Source of the DNA: Orobanche coerulescens
Lineage: Eukaryota; Streptophyta; Magnoliopsida; Lamiales; Orobanchaceae
Assembly (NCBI GenBank): GCA_033398695.1
Contig: CM065801.1
Location: 5,394,001-5,458,000, forward strand
DNA length: 64,000 nt
Direction: 5' to 3'
The notes below the pieces were generated by a model. It ran no database searches. It was not told the origin of the DNA and saw nothing but the letters and a program-made list of their open reading frames with translations. Of this stretch, positions 1 through 10,117 are shown piece by piece. Each line of letters opens with the position of its first letter. Within the stretch, counting starts at the first letter, position 1. Position numbers and translations under genes: made by a program.

Positions 1-499
1 TAGCAGCCAAATGCGCGAACCAATGAGAGGACAACACGCGCCCCTTGTTGCGGTCTTGGGGGGTCCCACCTAGGACCTTTCGGCGGGCCTGTCGGTAGGT
101 GAGATGCTGTCCTTGTCGCCAACCGCTGGTGATGGGCTTGGAGTCAAAAAGCCTTATCTTACGGCGCCGTTTGCGGATCTGCACGTGGGTCTTTATCCCG
201 AGATTCGGTCTTCGTAGACTTGACGGATGTTGGCTTTAGACGTGGCATAACACGGTCGTCTTGGTCGGGCACTAGAGACGATCGCTAGGTGCCAAAAAGC
301 GATCGCCTTGGACGTCGATCGCTCGGTACTTGGTTTTGATCTGGCATCTTCATTTGGCAAGTTTGCCTTGGTTCATTTGACACTGATGTTGGTCGCTCGG
401 CCCTTGTGCCGATCGCCGTTGATGCGTATTAATCGCCGCACAACAGTCAAGACCAACCAATCTCAAGCATATACTACAACCTCTCACATAACGGTCTAA
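1..499. other. No gene recognised; unassigned sequence at window start
   Basis: There is a short open frame at 308-499 on the plus strand, but it has no recognisable domain and its composition gives no support for coding. The stretch is moderately GC-rich and repeats motifs such as GATCGCT. It may be internal or flanking sequence of the LTR element whose LTR lies at 500-736, but nothing in it identifies a protein. Confidence 0.3.
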
Positions 500-736
500 T
501 GTTATATAGGTTGTGAACTAAATATTACTATATAAGGAACCGATAATGTGATCTTCTGTGTGACTCGACACACCACATTATCTACAATATAAAATAATTT
601 AGACAACATTTGCATAACAATAGCATGAATAAATATGCAAAACATGTGATGAATGAATTAAATATTCTCATAGATAAAGACCGGGAAATTAGGTAATACA
701 AGCATAAAGTATGATTTGATGTATACAACCTTAACA
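500..736 (-). mobile_element. Probable Ty1/copia-type LTR
   Basis: Read on the minus strand the block starts TGTTAAGG and ends TATAACA, an LTR-like TG...CA pair with a short inverted terminus. Immediately upstream on the minus strand (737-750) is AAGTGGGAGAT, the polypurine tract that precedes the 3' LTR in many plant copia elements. The length, 237 bp, is normal for a small copia LTR. No second LTR or polyprotein was found in the window, so this is either a 3' LTR of a truncated element or a remnant. The call rests on the polypurine tract and the termini only. Confidence 0.5.
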
Positions 737-1499
737 ATCTCCCACTTATACTCAAAGCATGCTTTTGAAGGGCGTCCGTCCGGGTCGGGTCGGGTCGGTC
801 TCGGTCGAAGGGCGATTTGGGCGAAATATCTCGGCGTCTCAAAGTTATCTTTTTACTGTAATTTTATTCGGTAAAAAAATATTTTACTGAAACACCTCAA
901 TTATAAATTCCGAATTTTTCGGATCCGGATAAATATCAATTTAATTGATAATTATCGAATTAAACAGATCTGGATAAGTATTGAGATACCAATCCTGATC
1001 AGTTTAGAGTTCCTCCCGCACATGTCTCTCTCTCATCTTCACCTATAAATACAAATGTGAGGGGTCTTATTCTGAGACCGAATTTTCGTTCGTTATTTTC
1101 CAGCCGGAATTCCGAGTTCATTTTTTTTTTTGGAAATAATTGCTCTTCATATTTTTGGTCGCGTCGGTGGTAGTTCTAGTTTTATTCTAGTTATATATAT
1201 ATATATATATATATATAGGAAATATATATTATTTGGAGCTTGCCTCACTAACTAATCTGTCTCCGTTCAAAAGCATGGTAAATATTCCCCGATCTTTTCC
1301 CTAGCTAGAGAGAGAAGAGAGAGGAGAGAGAGTTTATCGGCCAATCCCCCGAAAGCTTCTCAGATTCAAGTTCCACATTCTCCTCGCCTTTACTTTCAGT
1401 TTCTCTATCAGCTTTATGTGCTATATCGCTGCTCGTCTCGACGTCGCCAAGGTTTCTCGGCTTTTTTTGAAGTAATTTTGGCCCCTGCTCGTCTCGACG
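737..1499. other. Non-coding stretch with TATA-like motif and microsatellites
   Basis: The sequence has a possible TATA box (CTATAAATA near 1042-1051, plus strand), an (AT)n microsatellite at 1191-1217 and a GA-rich tract around 1306-1332. GCTGCTCGTCTCGACG-like sequence occurs twice (about 1430 and 1484). It could be the leader of another LTR element or of the small ORF that follows. No protein homology was recognised. Confidence 0.3.
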
Positions 1500-1736
1500 G
1501 TGCTATTTCTCATCGCCTCCGTTGTTTTGGACTGGGTATCTCCGTTCTCGGCCGATTATTACGGCGAGGATGCCGGTGAGGAGTTGTTGGATTACATCGC
1601 CGGCGACCTGCTCGGTGGAGAAGTAGATTCCATCACTTTGCCTCGGATAATATATATGAATCTTATTATCAATTTTGAAGAGTTTCAGGAATTTCCTCGT
1701 TTCTTGAAGTTGATTTCCATTTTAACCCCAGATTAA
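1500..1736 (+). CDS. Small unrecognised ORF (78 aa)
   Basis: I do not recognise this product. The frame opens with a short hydrophobic stretch (residues 1-14) followed by an acidic segment rich in Asp, Glu and Gly (residues 18-42) and a second hydrophobic patch. A GC-rich start and an AT-rich end suggest that only the first half might have been coding. Codon composition around 1520-1640 differs from the AT-rich flanks, which is the only argument for a real exon. It could equally be chance. No neighbour supports a function. Confidence 0.2.
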   Translation: MLFLIASVVLDWVSPFSADYYGEDAGEELLDYIAGDLLGGEVDSITLPRIIYMNLIINFEEFQEFPRFLKLISILTPD

Positions 1737-2007
1737 AGAAAAAATTGATAAAAAAAAAACTCTGTGAAATGTTTAGATGAAAGTGATAATTATGTATACC
1801 ACTTGTGTGGTTCTTAGGATTGTTTGAGAATTCTCTCTCTTTCAATGTTTCTGTAATACGTTTTCTGTGTTAATCAGTTGTATCTTTTATGTATTGATAT
1901 TTTGATTCGCCGTAAATGCTTTGAGCAGACGTAAAGAGCACCAATTTGTGGCATAACAATGGTTCGTAGTTAAGCACGCCTATGCTTCACATGTGAAGTT
2001 GTTTTTC

Positions 2008-2041
<34 letters not shown>
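2008..2041. repeat. (TTA)n microsatellite at LINE 3' end
   Basis: This is an uninterrupted TTA tract, that is (TAA)n on the coding strand of the adjacent minus-strand LINE, followed by a second interrupted tract to about 2078. It sits directly at the 3' end of the LINE, and a matching tract sits at the LINE's other end (6005-6027). It can be read as the element's 3' tail or as its insertion target. Confidence 0.85.
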
Positions 2042-2042
<1 letters not shown>

Positions 2043-2111
2043 TTTTTTTTTATTATTATTATTATTTTTATTTTTTTTATAATCATTTTATTAGAAACTC
2101 ATAGGGTTTAC

Positions 2112-5100
2112 AAGAAATTAGTGGGGAGCCGAGGGACAATCTGAGCCCCACTCCTCTAGCTATAGCGAAGCTAGCCCTATTAAAAATATGAACAACAACA
2201 CGTGCTCCAATGTCTTGAGTTATCGAGAATCTTCGGATACGTTTTAGTAAGGCCACCGCATCCTTCTCAAGTTCTCCAAAAGAAGAGAATGAAAAGGGGA
2301 GAAACCCATATCCCATATCCAAGCATTTAGCCTCGTACTTGACGCGTTTACGTTGTGCGGCTTCAATAACCGCACGACTCGGCACAAAATCAACCATGCC
2401 AGTTTGCGTCAAGGGCGATGACCCTGTCAGATCAACACATACATCAAGCCCACCATCCCATGAGTAAAGTAACATATCAGCTGGACGTAAGGGTTTGTCC
2501 CTTTCCCCAATAAGCCCAATATCAACCTCATTACGTGCCGAAATCCCGGACTGAGAACATATGTCAACAAGAACATCACGCACAACATTATGCCGATGTT
2601 TAGTACCAATAATACCCGCGCACGATACATCATGGTCCCCATAAATATCCCAGTAAAGACCTTGGAACAAGCTGAGCACGGCATCTGAACAGAAAAAAGG
2701 GGAACACCTAGCCGATAGCACAACACACATCGGTAAGTCCTGGCGTTCATAGTCTGTCCTAAACCAGATATTGGAACCACTCTGAGCCAATCTGAAGTGT
2801 AGTCCTCCTTTTGCGAATTCCATAACGCCATCTGTCGAGAAGATAGGCAAAAGGTGGATTCAACCGTTTGGGTAACCCGTGCGAAATGTATATCTGCCAA
2901 TTTCTTCATGAGTTTGGGGGCAACGATCTCACTCGGGTTACTCAAAAGGTCCATATCCATTTTCGCATTAAAAGTACATAATGCATCATCAAAAGAAAGG
3001 CCAGAAGTCACAATACCGGTATGTCGGAGAAGCTTAGTTTGTAACCTAGCAGATTGAAGTCTAGAAGCAAGGAAAGCATAGTTCAAGACATCACCTGCAG
3101 AATATACACCAAGTCCCCCAAAAGTAAAAGGTAAGGTGGCAAGTCTCCATTGCCAATCACCAAAACCAGGTCCAGAAGTAGTGACAATACGCTCCAAAGA
3201 AGAATGAAGAGCCACATCAAATGAAGTCTGAGCACTCTCAAAGACCCGGGGAGAACAAGTGCGCATAGCAAAATATAACTTGGAAATACCGGCACAAGCA
3301 CGAAGCAGCAACAACTCACACTGAGGATCATTAATTTTAGCAATAGCACCTATAAGCTCAATGGTTTTGGCAACCATTTTCATAACAAGCTCACTACTAA
3401 AATCAAGGTCCACACTAACAGGCCCACCCAGTAATTTAACACCGTGTAAAGGTCGGTCAATATTAGGTGGAAAAACGCCCAAATGCCTGCTTCTAGGATC
3501 CTCCTTAGGCCAAAAAACCTCAGTTTTATCAACATTGAGGTGCAAACCAAAACGGGGTCCATTCAACATAATAAGCTCTAAAACCTTCCCCACAACCAAA
3601 GTATCTCCAATAATAGTGCCATCATTCAGATACCAAGTTTGAAAGGGCTAAATGAGTCTCTAATCTTGCATACTAGAGGATGTAACACTAAAGAAAAAAG
3701 CAAAGGTCCAAGTGGATCACCTTGTTGCACACCTTGCTGCGACCATAAAGTGTGTTCCCCATAATATAGTCTAGCTGGGCTGGAGTAACAAAATTCCACC
3801 CAACGTGAAATAACAGGACATCGCAGACGAACCTCATGTAGCATAGCCTCCCGATCCACCAAGTTGAAGGCATTTTTGAAATCCACCAACAACATCGAAA
3901 GGCCCACATCATCCCCACGTTCTTCAATTAACCGATTCACGGCATGAAGAATAGCCTCTCCTCCACCAGATACCCCGACACCGAACTGTAGATCATTTAA
4001 GTAACCATCCAAAGAGTGGCCAATCATGGTGGCACTAACCTTGGAGACCAAACGCCTCCAAACGGTCCCCACAGCAATAGGTCGAATACCACCACCCGGC
4101 TTGACCAGCGATGTGAGAGGAGTACTAGCAATATACTCACCCAACACCCTAGGGCATTTACCGTCTAGAAAAAGATTCACCACTTGGGTGATAGAAGCGA
4201 CTAACTCACCAGAAATAGCCACTGCAACACCACTTAAACAATCCAAAAGGTGCTGAGCACGTAAACCATCTCGACCACAAGAAGTACCACGAGGAAAACT
4301 CTTAATCATATCAAGAACCACAGCATGAGATGCAACAAGGTGATGATGATCTATAGGTGAATGCGGAAAAGAAGGAGCTGATTTGAAGGGGTGCTTATCC
4401 TTTAAGTCTTCAAGAGTAGCATCATTATAATTAGCAACACCAGGAGAAGAAAGAACTCTAACAGCCGCAGTATAATGGCCATCACAAATCTTCCTCCTAC
4501 ACTGCTTGACATTACACTCCCCCAAGTCCAAATATCCCTCATCAATATCAGACCATGTTGGTGACGGTTCGACTAAAACCTCTCTCACAAGTTGCAACCC
4601 ACCACCAGGAACACCCCAAGATCGAATGGCATTAGTAATATACTCTTCCTGGCGTTGTCGCTTAATAGCAGACCTACACTCAAGATAACTCCTCGGGCAA
4701 AAGGTTTTAAGGAGACAAAGGGGCAAGACTAACAAACTAACCCAACAAGAAATGTCATCGGGTGTGTAGATCACCTTATCAAGAGCCCCTTTCAAAACCC
4801 GAGAGAACCCCAAACGGCACTTGGGAGGGATGGATTTGACAGTACGCAGCCCTTTAGAAAGCAAAGTGTCGAGGAGAGGCAAATCGAAACCACCATACTC
4901 ATCCAAAACCAAATTATAAACTTGGGCAAGTTGAATAGAAGAAGAAACTTGTGGTTTGTTTAGATCATACAACACGAACCTAACCACACCATCACCACAA
5001 TCAGGAGGAGACACAAAGTTAGAACCATTACCATGTCGGCACTTAGAACGAAAGGTATGCGTCGTAAAACACACACCACATAACCAAAGACCCACGTGTT

Positions 5101-5346
5101 TAAGTGTAACTCCAGCTGCCTCGAAAACAACAAGACTAGTAGTCAAAGAATGTTTAGTAACAACTAGCGCCTCCTCATTAAAGTGACGATCCCGAAGGTG
5201 AGTGATCTGGTAAGCCCGTTTCCCCTACCATCATGACAACCACTCAAACCCACAAAAGGGCAATGAAAACATACAATCGTCATGAAGCAAACAAAAACAG
5301 TCACACGCCACGGAGAACAAACTATTCTGATAAGTACCAGTCCCAA
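2112..5346 (-). pseudogene. Decayed LINE polyprotein: zinc finger - RT - CCHC - RLE
   Basis: Unbroken, this would be about 1,080 aa. The N-terminus has a Cys2His2 finger (CFHCPF ... HLRDRH, about 5270-5180), split by a frameshift near 5190. A second Cys/His cluster (CGVCFTTH ... CRH) is at residues 23-38 of the 3626-5146 frame. RT motifs in that frame: CGRDGL (290-295), motif A VDFKNAFN (Asp422), motif B GVQQGDPLGP (472-481). A frameshift near 3630 follows. Motif C then reads YLND instead of YLDD, so a catalytic Asp is lost. The frame continues at 3599-2650, shifts again at about 2650 inside the CCHC motif (CSACSKVF / GDHDVSC), and continues with RPAD ... CVDLTG ... AQRKRVKY, the endonuclease signature. 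A last frameshift near 2140 precedes the stop. The start at 5346 is the first Met before the finger and is uncertain. Confidence 0.75.
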
Positions 5347-5612
5347 ACGAAACCAAGAGCTGCTAAAACAATCTCGCTGGGAAAATCAACACAATCACTC
5401 CAAGGGAGAATACCACCACAAAACCGAGTAAGGGATCGAAATAAACGCAACCTGTATAGAACCTGTTATAAGTTACTGCAATCTCACTGTATGGAACCCG
5501 CTGAAACAACACCAAACAGCAAGCACTCGGCCTGTAAGGAACCTACTGAACCCACCACAAACAATCTGCCAAAGCAAACGACACCCCACAACAAACAAGA
5601 TGCCAACGAAAC

Positions 5613-5757
5613 CGGAAAGAGGCGGGAAACTAGGGGAAGGACGACAGGGATGGAAGGAAGAAGGATGGCTAGGGGGTGGCGGCCGGAAAGAGGCGGGCAA
5701 CTAGGGGAAGGACGACAGGGATGGAAGAAAGAAGACGCGGGACAAAAATCACCCAAA
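5613..5757. repeat. 72-bp tandem duplication in LINE 5' UTR
   Basis: GGAAAGAGGCGGG followed by AACTAGGGGAAGGACGACAG occurs at 5613 and again at 5685, giving a period of about 72 bp with few mismatches. It lies in the 5' UTR of the minus-strand LINE. Tandem 5' UTR repeats in LINEs often carry promoter activity; that is family knowledge, not something visible here. Confidence 0.7.
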
Positions 5758-6004
5758 TCACCCAAATTTTGGCCCGACGCCCAAATCACCCAAACTCTAT
5801 TCACGCGAACAAAAGCAAGCGGTCAGAAATCCCGGAGTGAAGGAAACCGTCGACTGAAGAAGGGTTGACGGACGACGAGAAGGCGGTTAGAAATCTCGGT
5901 GGCAGGCGGCTGAGCCGGTGGTAGAACGGACGGCTGGAAGTCCCCCCTCACCCCCAGAATCACCAAAATCGCAGAGGAACTGTAAGTATTGTATTTTTCG
6001 ATAT

Positions 6005-6027
6005 TTATTATTATTATTATTATTATT
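6005..6027. repeat. (TTA)n microsatellite at LINE 5' end
   Basis: This is a TTA tract of about 23 bp immediately outside the 5' end of the LINE. With the tract at 2008-2041 it flanks the element on both sides in the same orientation, as expected if the element inserted into a pre-existing TTA microsatellite. Confidence 0.85.
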
Positions 6028-6276
6028 CTTTAGCTAGGGAAAAGATAATTTTACCCTTGAACTTTTAACAGAGTTAGTAACAGATAGACGGCAGTACACG
6101 AAGTTTAAATAAAATGAATGTGTAGTATTGCAAGTGATAGATATTAAAATTCAGTATTTCAAGTGGTGTCTTGAGCAAAGTTCAGGTACACAAAGTGCAC
6201 TTTACTCTATTAAAATATAAGCATACGGTATAAGTTGTATTTAGTTATTAGTTATTTCCCTTCATAACACAACAAT

Positions 6277-6368
6277 CAGGTCAGCTAGCCCAAGTGATAT
6301 TGACATTAGGAATTTGGTAAGAAGAAGGAACTCCACCAGGATTCAAATCCCTCCTCTTGCATTAAATT
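6277..6368 (+). mobile_element. tRNA-derived SINE fragment
   Basis: The sequence has a Pol III A-box-like motif (AGCTAGCCCAAGTGATA, 6283-6299) and a B-box-like motif (GGATTCAAATCCC, 6339-6351) at the spacing expected of a tRNA-derived SINE head. An AT-rich, A-tailed end follows near 6375. No clear target duplication was seen. It is a short, decayed plant SINE, not a functional tRNA, because no cloverleaf can be drawn. Confidence 0.5.
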
Positions 6369-6670
6369 TTGAAGATAAAAAAGAATGGCGGCTACGAATA
6401 TGGCCATATCCGGCTCCGTATTATCCGGCTAACCTCCGTAGTTAACTTTGCTGAACACATTCTAAATATACATATTACACACGCACAGACAACATAAATA
6501 AAATTAACGTTGATATTTTACGTTGCTAATGGAAAAAACAAGGGAACAAGTGTTTTGGTGTTAAATATTGTATTTTGATAGACAAATCAGCGTGCAATCT
6601 CGAAGAGTCATCCCTTGAGAGAGATATTATTTATGTGCTTTTTTTTGGCTATTTATGTGCTTTCACTATA

Positions 6671-6845
6671 CAGTAAAACCTCGATAAATGAATATGATCG
6701 GGACCGAAGAAAAATATTCATTTAGCAAAATTATTCATTTATCGAAAGAAAATTTGAACATGTTATAAAGAGTTGGGATCGGAGAAAATTATTCATTTGG
6801 CGAGGTTATTCGTTTATCGAATATTTATTTATCGAGGTTTAACTG
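6671..6845 (+). mobile_element. Mariner-like MITE (175 bp, TA target duplication)
   Basis: The ends are inverted: left CAGTAAAACCTCGATAAAT, right ATTTATCGAGGTTTAACTG, flanked by TA on each side (6669-6670 and 6846-6847). Internal sequence repeats ATTCATTTATCGA-like motifs. A related copy in opposite orientation is at 61278-61439. It has no coding capacity. TA duplication and this terminus are typical of a widespread Tc1/mariner-type plant MITE family. Confidence 0.75.
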
Positions 6846-6847
6846 TA

Positions 6848-7396
6848 TGTTCATTATTTTTAAGCTAAATATTTATTTCTTTATTACCAAATATTTATTT
6901 TTTTATGTGAATGTTCACCAATTCTAGGGAATATTCATTATTTTTCATTGGAAATTTAATAAATACTATTGTTAGAAAACAGTGAGCATTCGGTAAAAAA
7001 TAATACTCTCTCTTTTCCAATTTAAGTGAAAAGTTTCATTTTTTCTATTTCCCAAAATAAATTTCTCATTTGGATACTTTTCATATTTACACCAAAATTA
7101 TTTTATTTCACAAATTATTGTACATCACAAAGAACACCACACTGCTACTATTTTCACATTTTGACTCCAGACGTCATTTTTGACCCGTTTTGCCCAACAA
7201 TATTTGCGAAGTCATTTAATCCGGGATGTTATTTTCAGCTTATTCCTCTCCAGAATGTTATTTTCGATCGTTTTTACCTCGAAACATTATATGTGACATG
7301 TGGGCTTATAGAGAAACAGAAAGAGTTTTTTGTTCGCAATTGGTTTAGGCATTAGATGCAGATGTGGAGAATGCTTTGTAGAGAGGTCATACTAGG
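6848..7396. other. AT-rich non-coding stretch
   Basis: It contains direct repeats around AATATTTATTT and a Stowaway-like start (ACTCTCTCTTTTCCAATTTAAGTG-like, split here near 7003-7026). No gene was recognised. An open frame at 7026-7355 is low-complexity, Phe-rich, and has no recognisable domain. Confidence 0.35.
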
Positions 7397-8320
7397 TTGG
7401 CGTGGTTGTTTGAGACATATGGTAGGCAAACGCCGGAGAAACATAATATGCAGACGATTGTTCTACATACGCAGGCATACCTATTATTTGTGATTGGTGC
7501 TGTCCTTTTCCCTACGAAGGACAAAGCTTATGTTCATGTTAGAAATATTCAGCCTCTACTTAACATCCGGGAGATTCCTAACTATGCTTGGGGTGCATCC
7601 ATGTTAGCTCATCTGTACAGAGGTTTGGAGACTGCCTCAAGGAATACTAGTAAGAGTGTTTCTGCTTGTGTTTGGTTGTTGGAGGTTTGGTCATATGAGA
7701 GATTTCCTCGCATTGGTGTGCCTCTACGGGACCCCATTCAGGAGGATTATCTGGTTGCAGAGGGCTGAGCCTATTCTTCTCTTCAGGGTACTAGTAAGAA
7801 GCGGCGGCAGTCGGGTCCTCACCATAGTCTATCATTTTATAGGGGTGAGTTTGATAGAGTTGCTGGCGATGATGTTGTGTGGAGGTCATATGCTAGATTT
7901 GACGAGGTTTTAGACTGGGAGATGCTACAGGCGCAGTTAGCTGGCAATGCTCGAGGCTCCTTGGTATGCTTTGATGTGGTTGAGTGGCAGCACCCGGAGA
8001 GGGTGATTAGGCAGTTTGGTCATAGTCCACAGATTCCCCCGGTTCCTATTAACATGATCCACTGTAGATAGCCTAAGGAAGACACATTTGCCTCTGAGGA
8101 TTGGCTGGTTCGGTTGTTTGTTGAAATTGGTAGGTGGGCTAGATTCTGTTCGAAGTTGGAAGGGGTGGTTAACGAAAATGTTAACATTGTATCCGAGGCT
8201 GAGTACATGGCTTGGTATTCAGATATCGTTCGTGTCCGTGTAGGACGCCAGAACCTGTCCCCCAGCCAAAGTACACTACGAAGGAGTTGTATAATAGCCT
8301 TGAGGGGTACCGAGTTGTAA
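7397..8320 (+). pseudogene. Plant mobile domain (PMD) protein remnant
   Basis: The frame at 7397-7768 matches the plant mobile domain pattern: AYLLFVIGAVLFPTK, then YAWGASMLAHLYRGL, then a CVWLLEVWSYERFP block. The domain continues in other frames: FDEVLDWEML (about 7895) and DVVEWQHPERVIRQFGHS (about 7970), which is the conserved PMD end, then a WLVRLF ... EAEYMAWYSDI stretch (8100-8220). At least one intron or frameshift lies near 7765-7790 and there is a stop at 8069. PMD proteins (MAIN/MAIL family) occur both as genes and as cargo of Mutator-like or gypsy elements. The Ulp1-like sequence just downstream favours the transposon-borne version. Confidence 0.65.
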
Positions 8321-8410
8321 TTATTCGATCTCTCCTAAATTCTTATTACTACGCACCACATTCATTGATTAATATTGTACACACTGTATTACTAATTTTT
8401 TCTTGTTTGC

Positions 8411-8960
8411 GTTTGTAGATGGTAGGTGGACTTGATATGCTTAAGCAGTTGGATTCTAGTGTTCCTGCTGAATTTGTGGAGGAGCTTGGGAGGATTTCAA
8501 ATACCTTTCTAAGCCCTTTGACAAGGTTGATGAAGAAGCTCAAAGGGCTCTTATAAACCTCCAAAGTTCGAGAATATTAAACCACTTTCACTAGATGACA
8601 TAGCACAACAGATATGTGTCTGAGCCTCCCGAAGCTAGTGATGCAGCCATTCCTCCACATGACATTATTGACATGACACATCCATCCAAATATGTGTCTC
8701 AGCCTCCCATTCATGGTGCTACCATTTCTTCTAGTATGCCTTAAAAGCTACCATCCCATAAAATGAAGGGGGATAAGTGGAACATCGCGAAGAGTTTAGA
8801 TATTCGTAAGCAAACAGAAGTCTATGATGATTGGGGATAGGGCATTAGGCAGAAGCCGAAGTTACAGGGAGGGTTTAAAGTGTGTGGGAATCATATATCA
8901 TCGTGATGCAGTGCGTAGATCCAGGTTCATGGGTTGATGACAGGATTATTCACTCTTATA
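8411..8960 (+). pseudogene. Linker region between PMD and Ulp1 parts, decayed
   Basis: A short frame from 8420 reads MVGGLDMLKQLDSSVPAEFVEEL, followed by frames with stops that read like a low-complexity linker (PPEASDAAIPPHDIIDM-like). Near 8900-8960 there is CVDPGSWVDDRIIHSYM, which resembles the sequence just upstream of plant transposon Ulp1 domains. A GT at about 8961 and an AG at about 9053 could delimit an intron before the next block. No independent function is assigned. Confidence 0.35.
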
Positions 8961-9808
8961 TGGTATAATTTCATGCTTATCCTTTTAGTTTTACGTAGTG
9001 TACATCTATCTATTCCCTACATGTTTTGAAGATCTTTATGTGTTTATTTTCAAGGATTGCTACGAGAGCGGGAGGATAACATTCACGATGGGAATATATG
9101 GGAGAGGAAGCCAATTTACTACTTCATGGATCCTTATTTCATTGTGCTTGGAAGGGAACATATGAAAAACTCAGAAAAGCGGCTAGAGGGTGAGAATGAG
9201 GAGAAGAAGGCATGGCATGAAGCACTATGTTGTTTTAATGGTTTTGCCACTTCAACCATAGTCCCCTCCGTTATCGAGGTGGCCTACATCTTCATCCCCT
9301 GTTGTGTTGGAAATGCTCATTGGGTCCTTTCATGTTTTCTACCAAAAAGTTTGATGGTATTATTCTAGATTCAATGAATGACGAGCTTGATTATCGAGAG
9401 GATATACGAGTTGTGGTATGAATATTAATTTTTTATTAAGGTTACTTTTCAGTCCTACATAGTATTGTAATGTTTGTTTTCATTGAAATTTATCACAGTC
9501 ATGGTTATTGCCAAGATTGTTGGTTAAGCTAAATCCTCAGCACGAACGTGATTTTGCTTTGGCTGAGGTACTACCTCTACCTTATAGACCATAGCAGGCA
9601 AATTCCAATGATTACGGTGTTTTTGTGATGAAATACATGGATTACACGTTGAAAGGTTATGATATAACTTCGATGGAATCATGGTCACAAGAATTAGTTG
9701 ACACGTTTCGTATAGGATAACGAGGGAGCTTCAAATTGGAAAGGCAAGAGGTATATCCGGTGTTCGTATGCGCATACATCATGAAGCATGGGAGAAAGAG
9801 TAGTTGAT
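8961..9808 (+). pseudogene. Ulp1-like (C48) cysteine protease remnant, catalytic Cys replaced
   Basis: The frame 9057-9368 contains IYYFMDPYF and AHWVLSCF, the block holding the catalytic His of Ulp1/SUMO-protease-like domains. About 9355-9385 continues in another frame as LDSMND, the position of the catalytic Asp. An intron-like gap follows (about 9416-9498). The last block reads NSNDYGVFVMKYMDYT, where family members have NDCGVF. The nucleophile Cys is therefore Tyr here, and a TAG stop lies just before it (about 9593). The domain cannot be active. Ulp1 domains are common cargo of plant Mutator-like elements, and the PMD remnant upstream fits that context. Confidence 0.65.
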
Positions 9809-9834
9809 AATGTAGTTCATTATGTAGTTGATAA

Positions 9835-10030
9835 TGTATTTTTATCGTATGTTTTTAGTTTGTTCGTAGTTGGATTTTAGTTGGATTTTAATGGATTTCT
9901 AGTTGTGAAATGGTTTTTATTTCTAGTTGTGAATTGGAATAGATTTTTGTTGGATTTATATTGTGAGTTGGAATGGATTTTAGTTGGATTTATGTTGTGA
10001 ATTGGAGTGTTTTTTAGTTGAGTTGGAATG
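9835..10030. repeat. Degenerate minisatellite (TTGGATTTTAGTTG-like)
   Basis: About seven imperfect units of roughly 25-35 bp built on GTTGGATTTTAGTTGGATTT and GTTGTGAATTGGAATGG. They follow the PMD/Ulp1 remnant directly. No coding potential. Confidence 0.65.
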
Positions 10031-10047
10031 GACAAGTGGGTTACTCT

Positions 10048-10117
10048 GTTTTCAAACTGCAGTTTCTATAGTCTTCAGGACGTATGGCTGAATGTTGCAG
10101 AACTGCAGTTTGAAAAC
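10048..10117. repeat. Perfect 17-bp inverted repeat (hairpin)
   Basis: The arms GTTTTCAAACTGCAGTT (10048-10064) and AACTGCAGTTTGAAAAC (10101-10117) are exact reverse complements separated by 36 bp. The core AAACTGCAGTTT is itself palindromic. It may be the terminus or subterminal part of the Mutator-like element that carried the PMD/Ulp1 ORFs, but no partner terminus was found upstream. Confidence 0.8.

Larger units (their letters stand above)
2042..6004 (-). mobile_element. Non-LTR retrotransposon, single ORF with restriction-like endonuclease (copy 1)
   Basis: This is a roughly 4-kb element on the minus strand: GC-rich 5' UTR (about 5350-6000), one long decayed ORF, very short 3' UTR and an A/TAA-rich tail. 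The order of motifs is N-terminal zinc finger, reverse transcriptase, CCHC knuckle, then a PD-(D/E)xK-like nuclease. That order is known for R2/R4-type LINEs and differs from the APE-type L1 and RTE elements usual in plants. Both ends abut TTA microsatellite. A second, partial copy lies at 11773-13487. Frameshifts and a changed catalytic residue make this copy inactive. Confidence 0.75.

Noticed and set aside
5233..5868. 211-aa plus-strand ORF
   Set aside because: It is antisense to the LINE N-terminus and 5' UTR; its Lys/Arg/Thr-rich composition mirrors the minus-strand sequence and no domain is seen.
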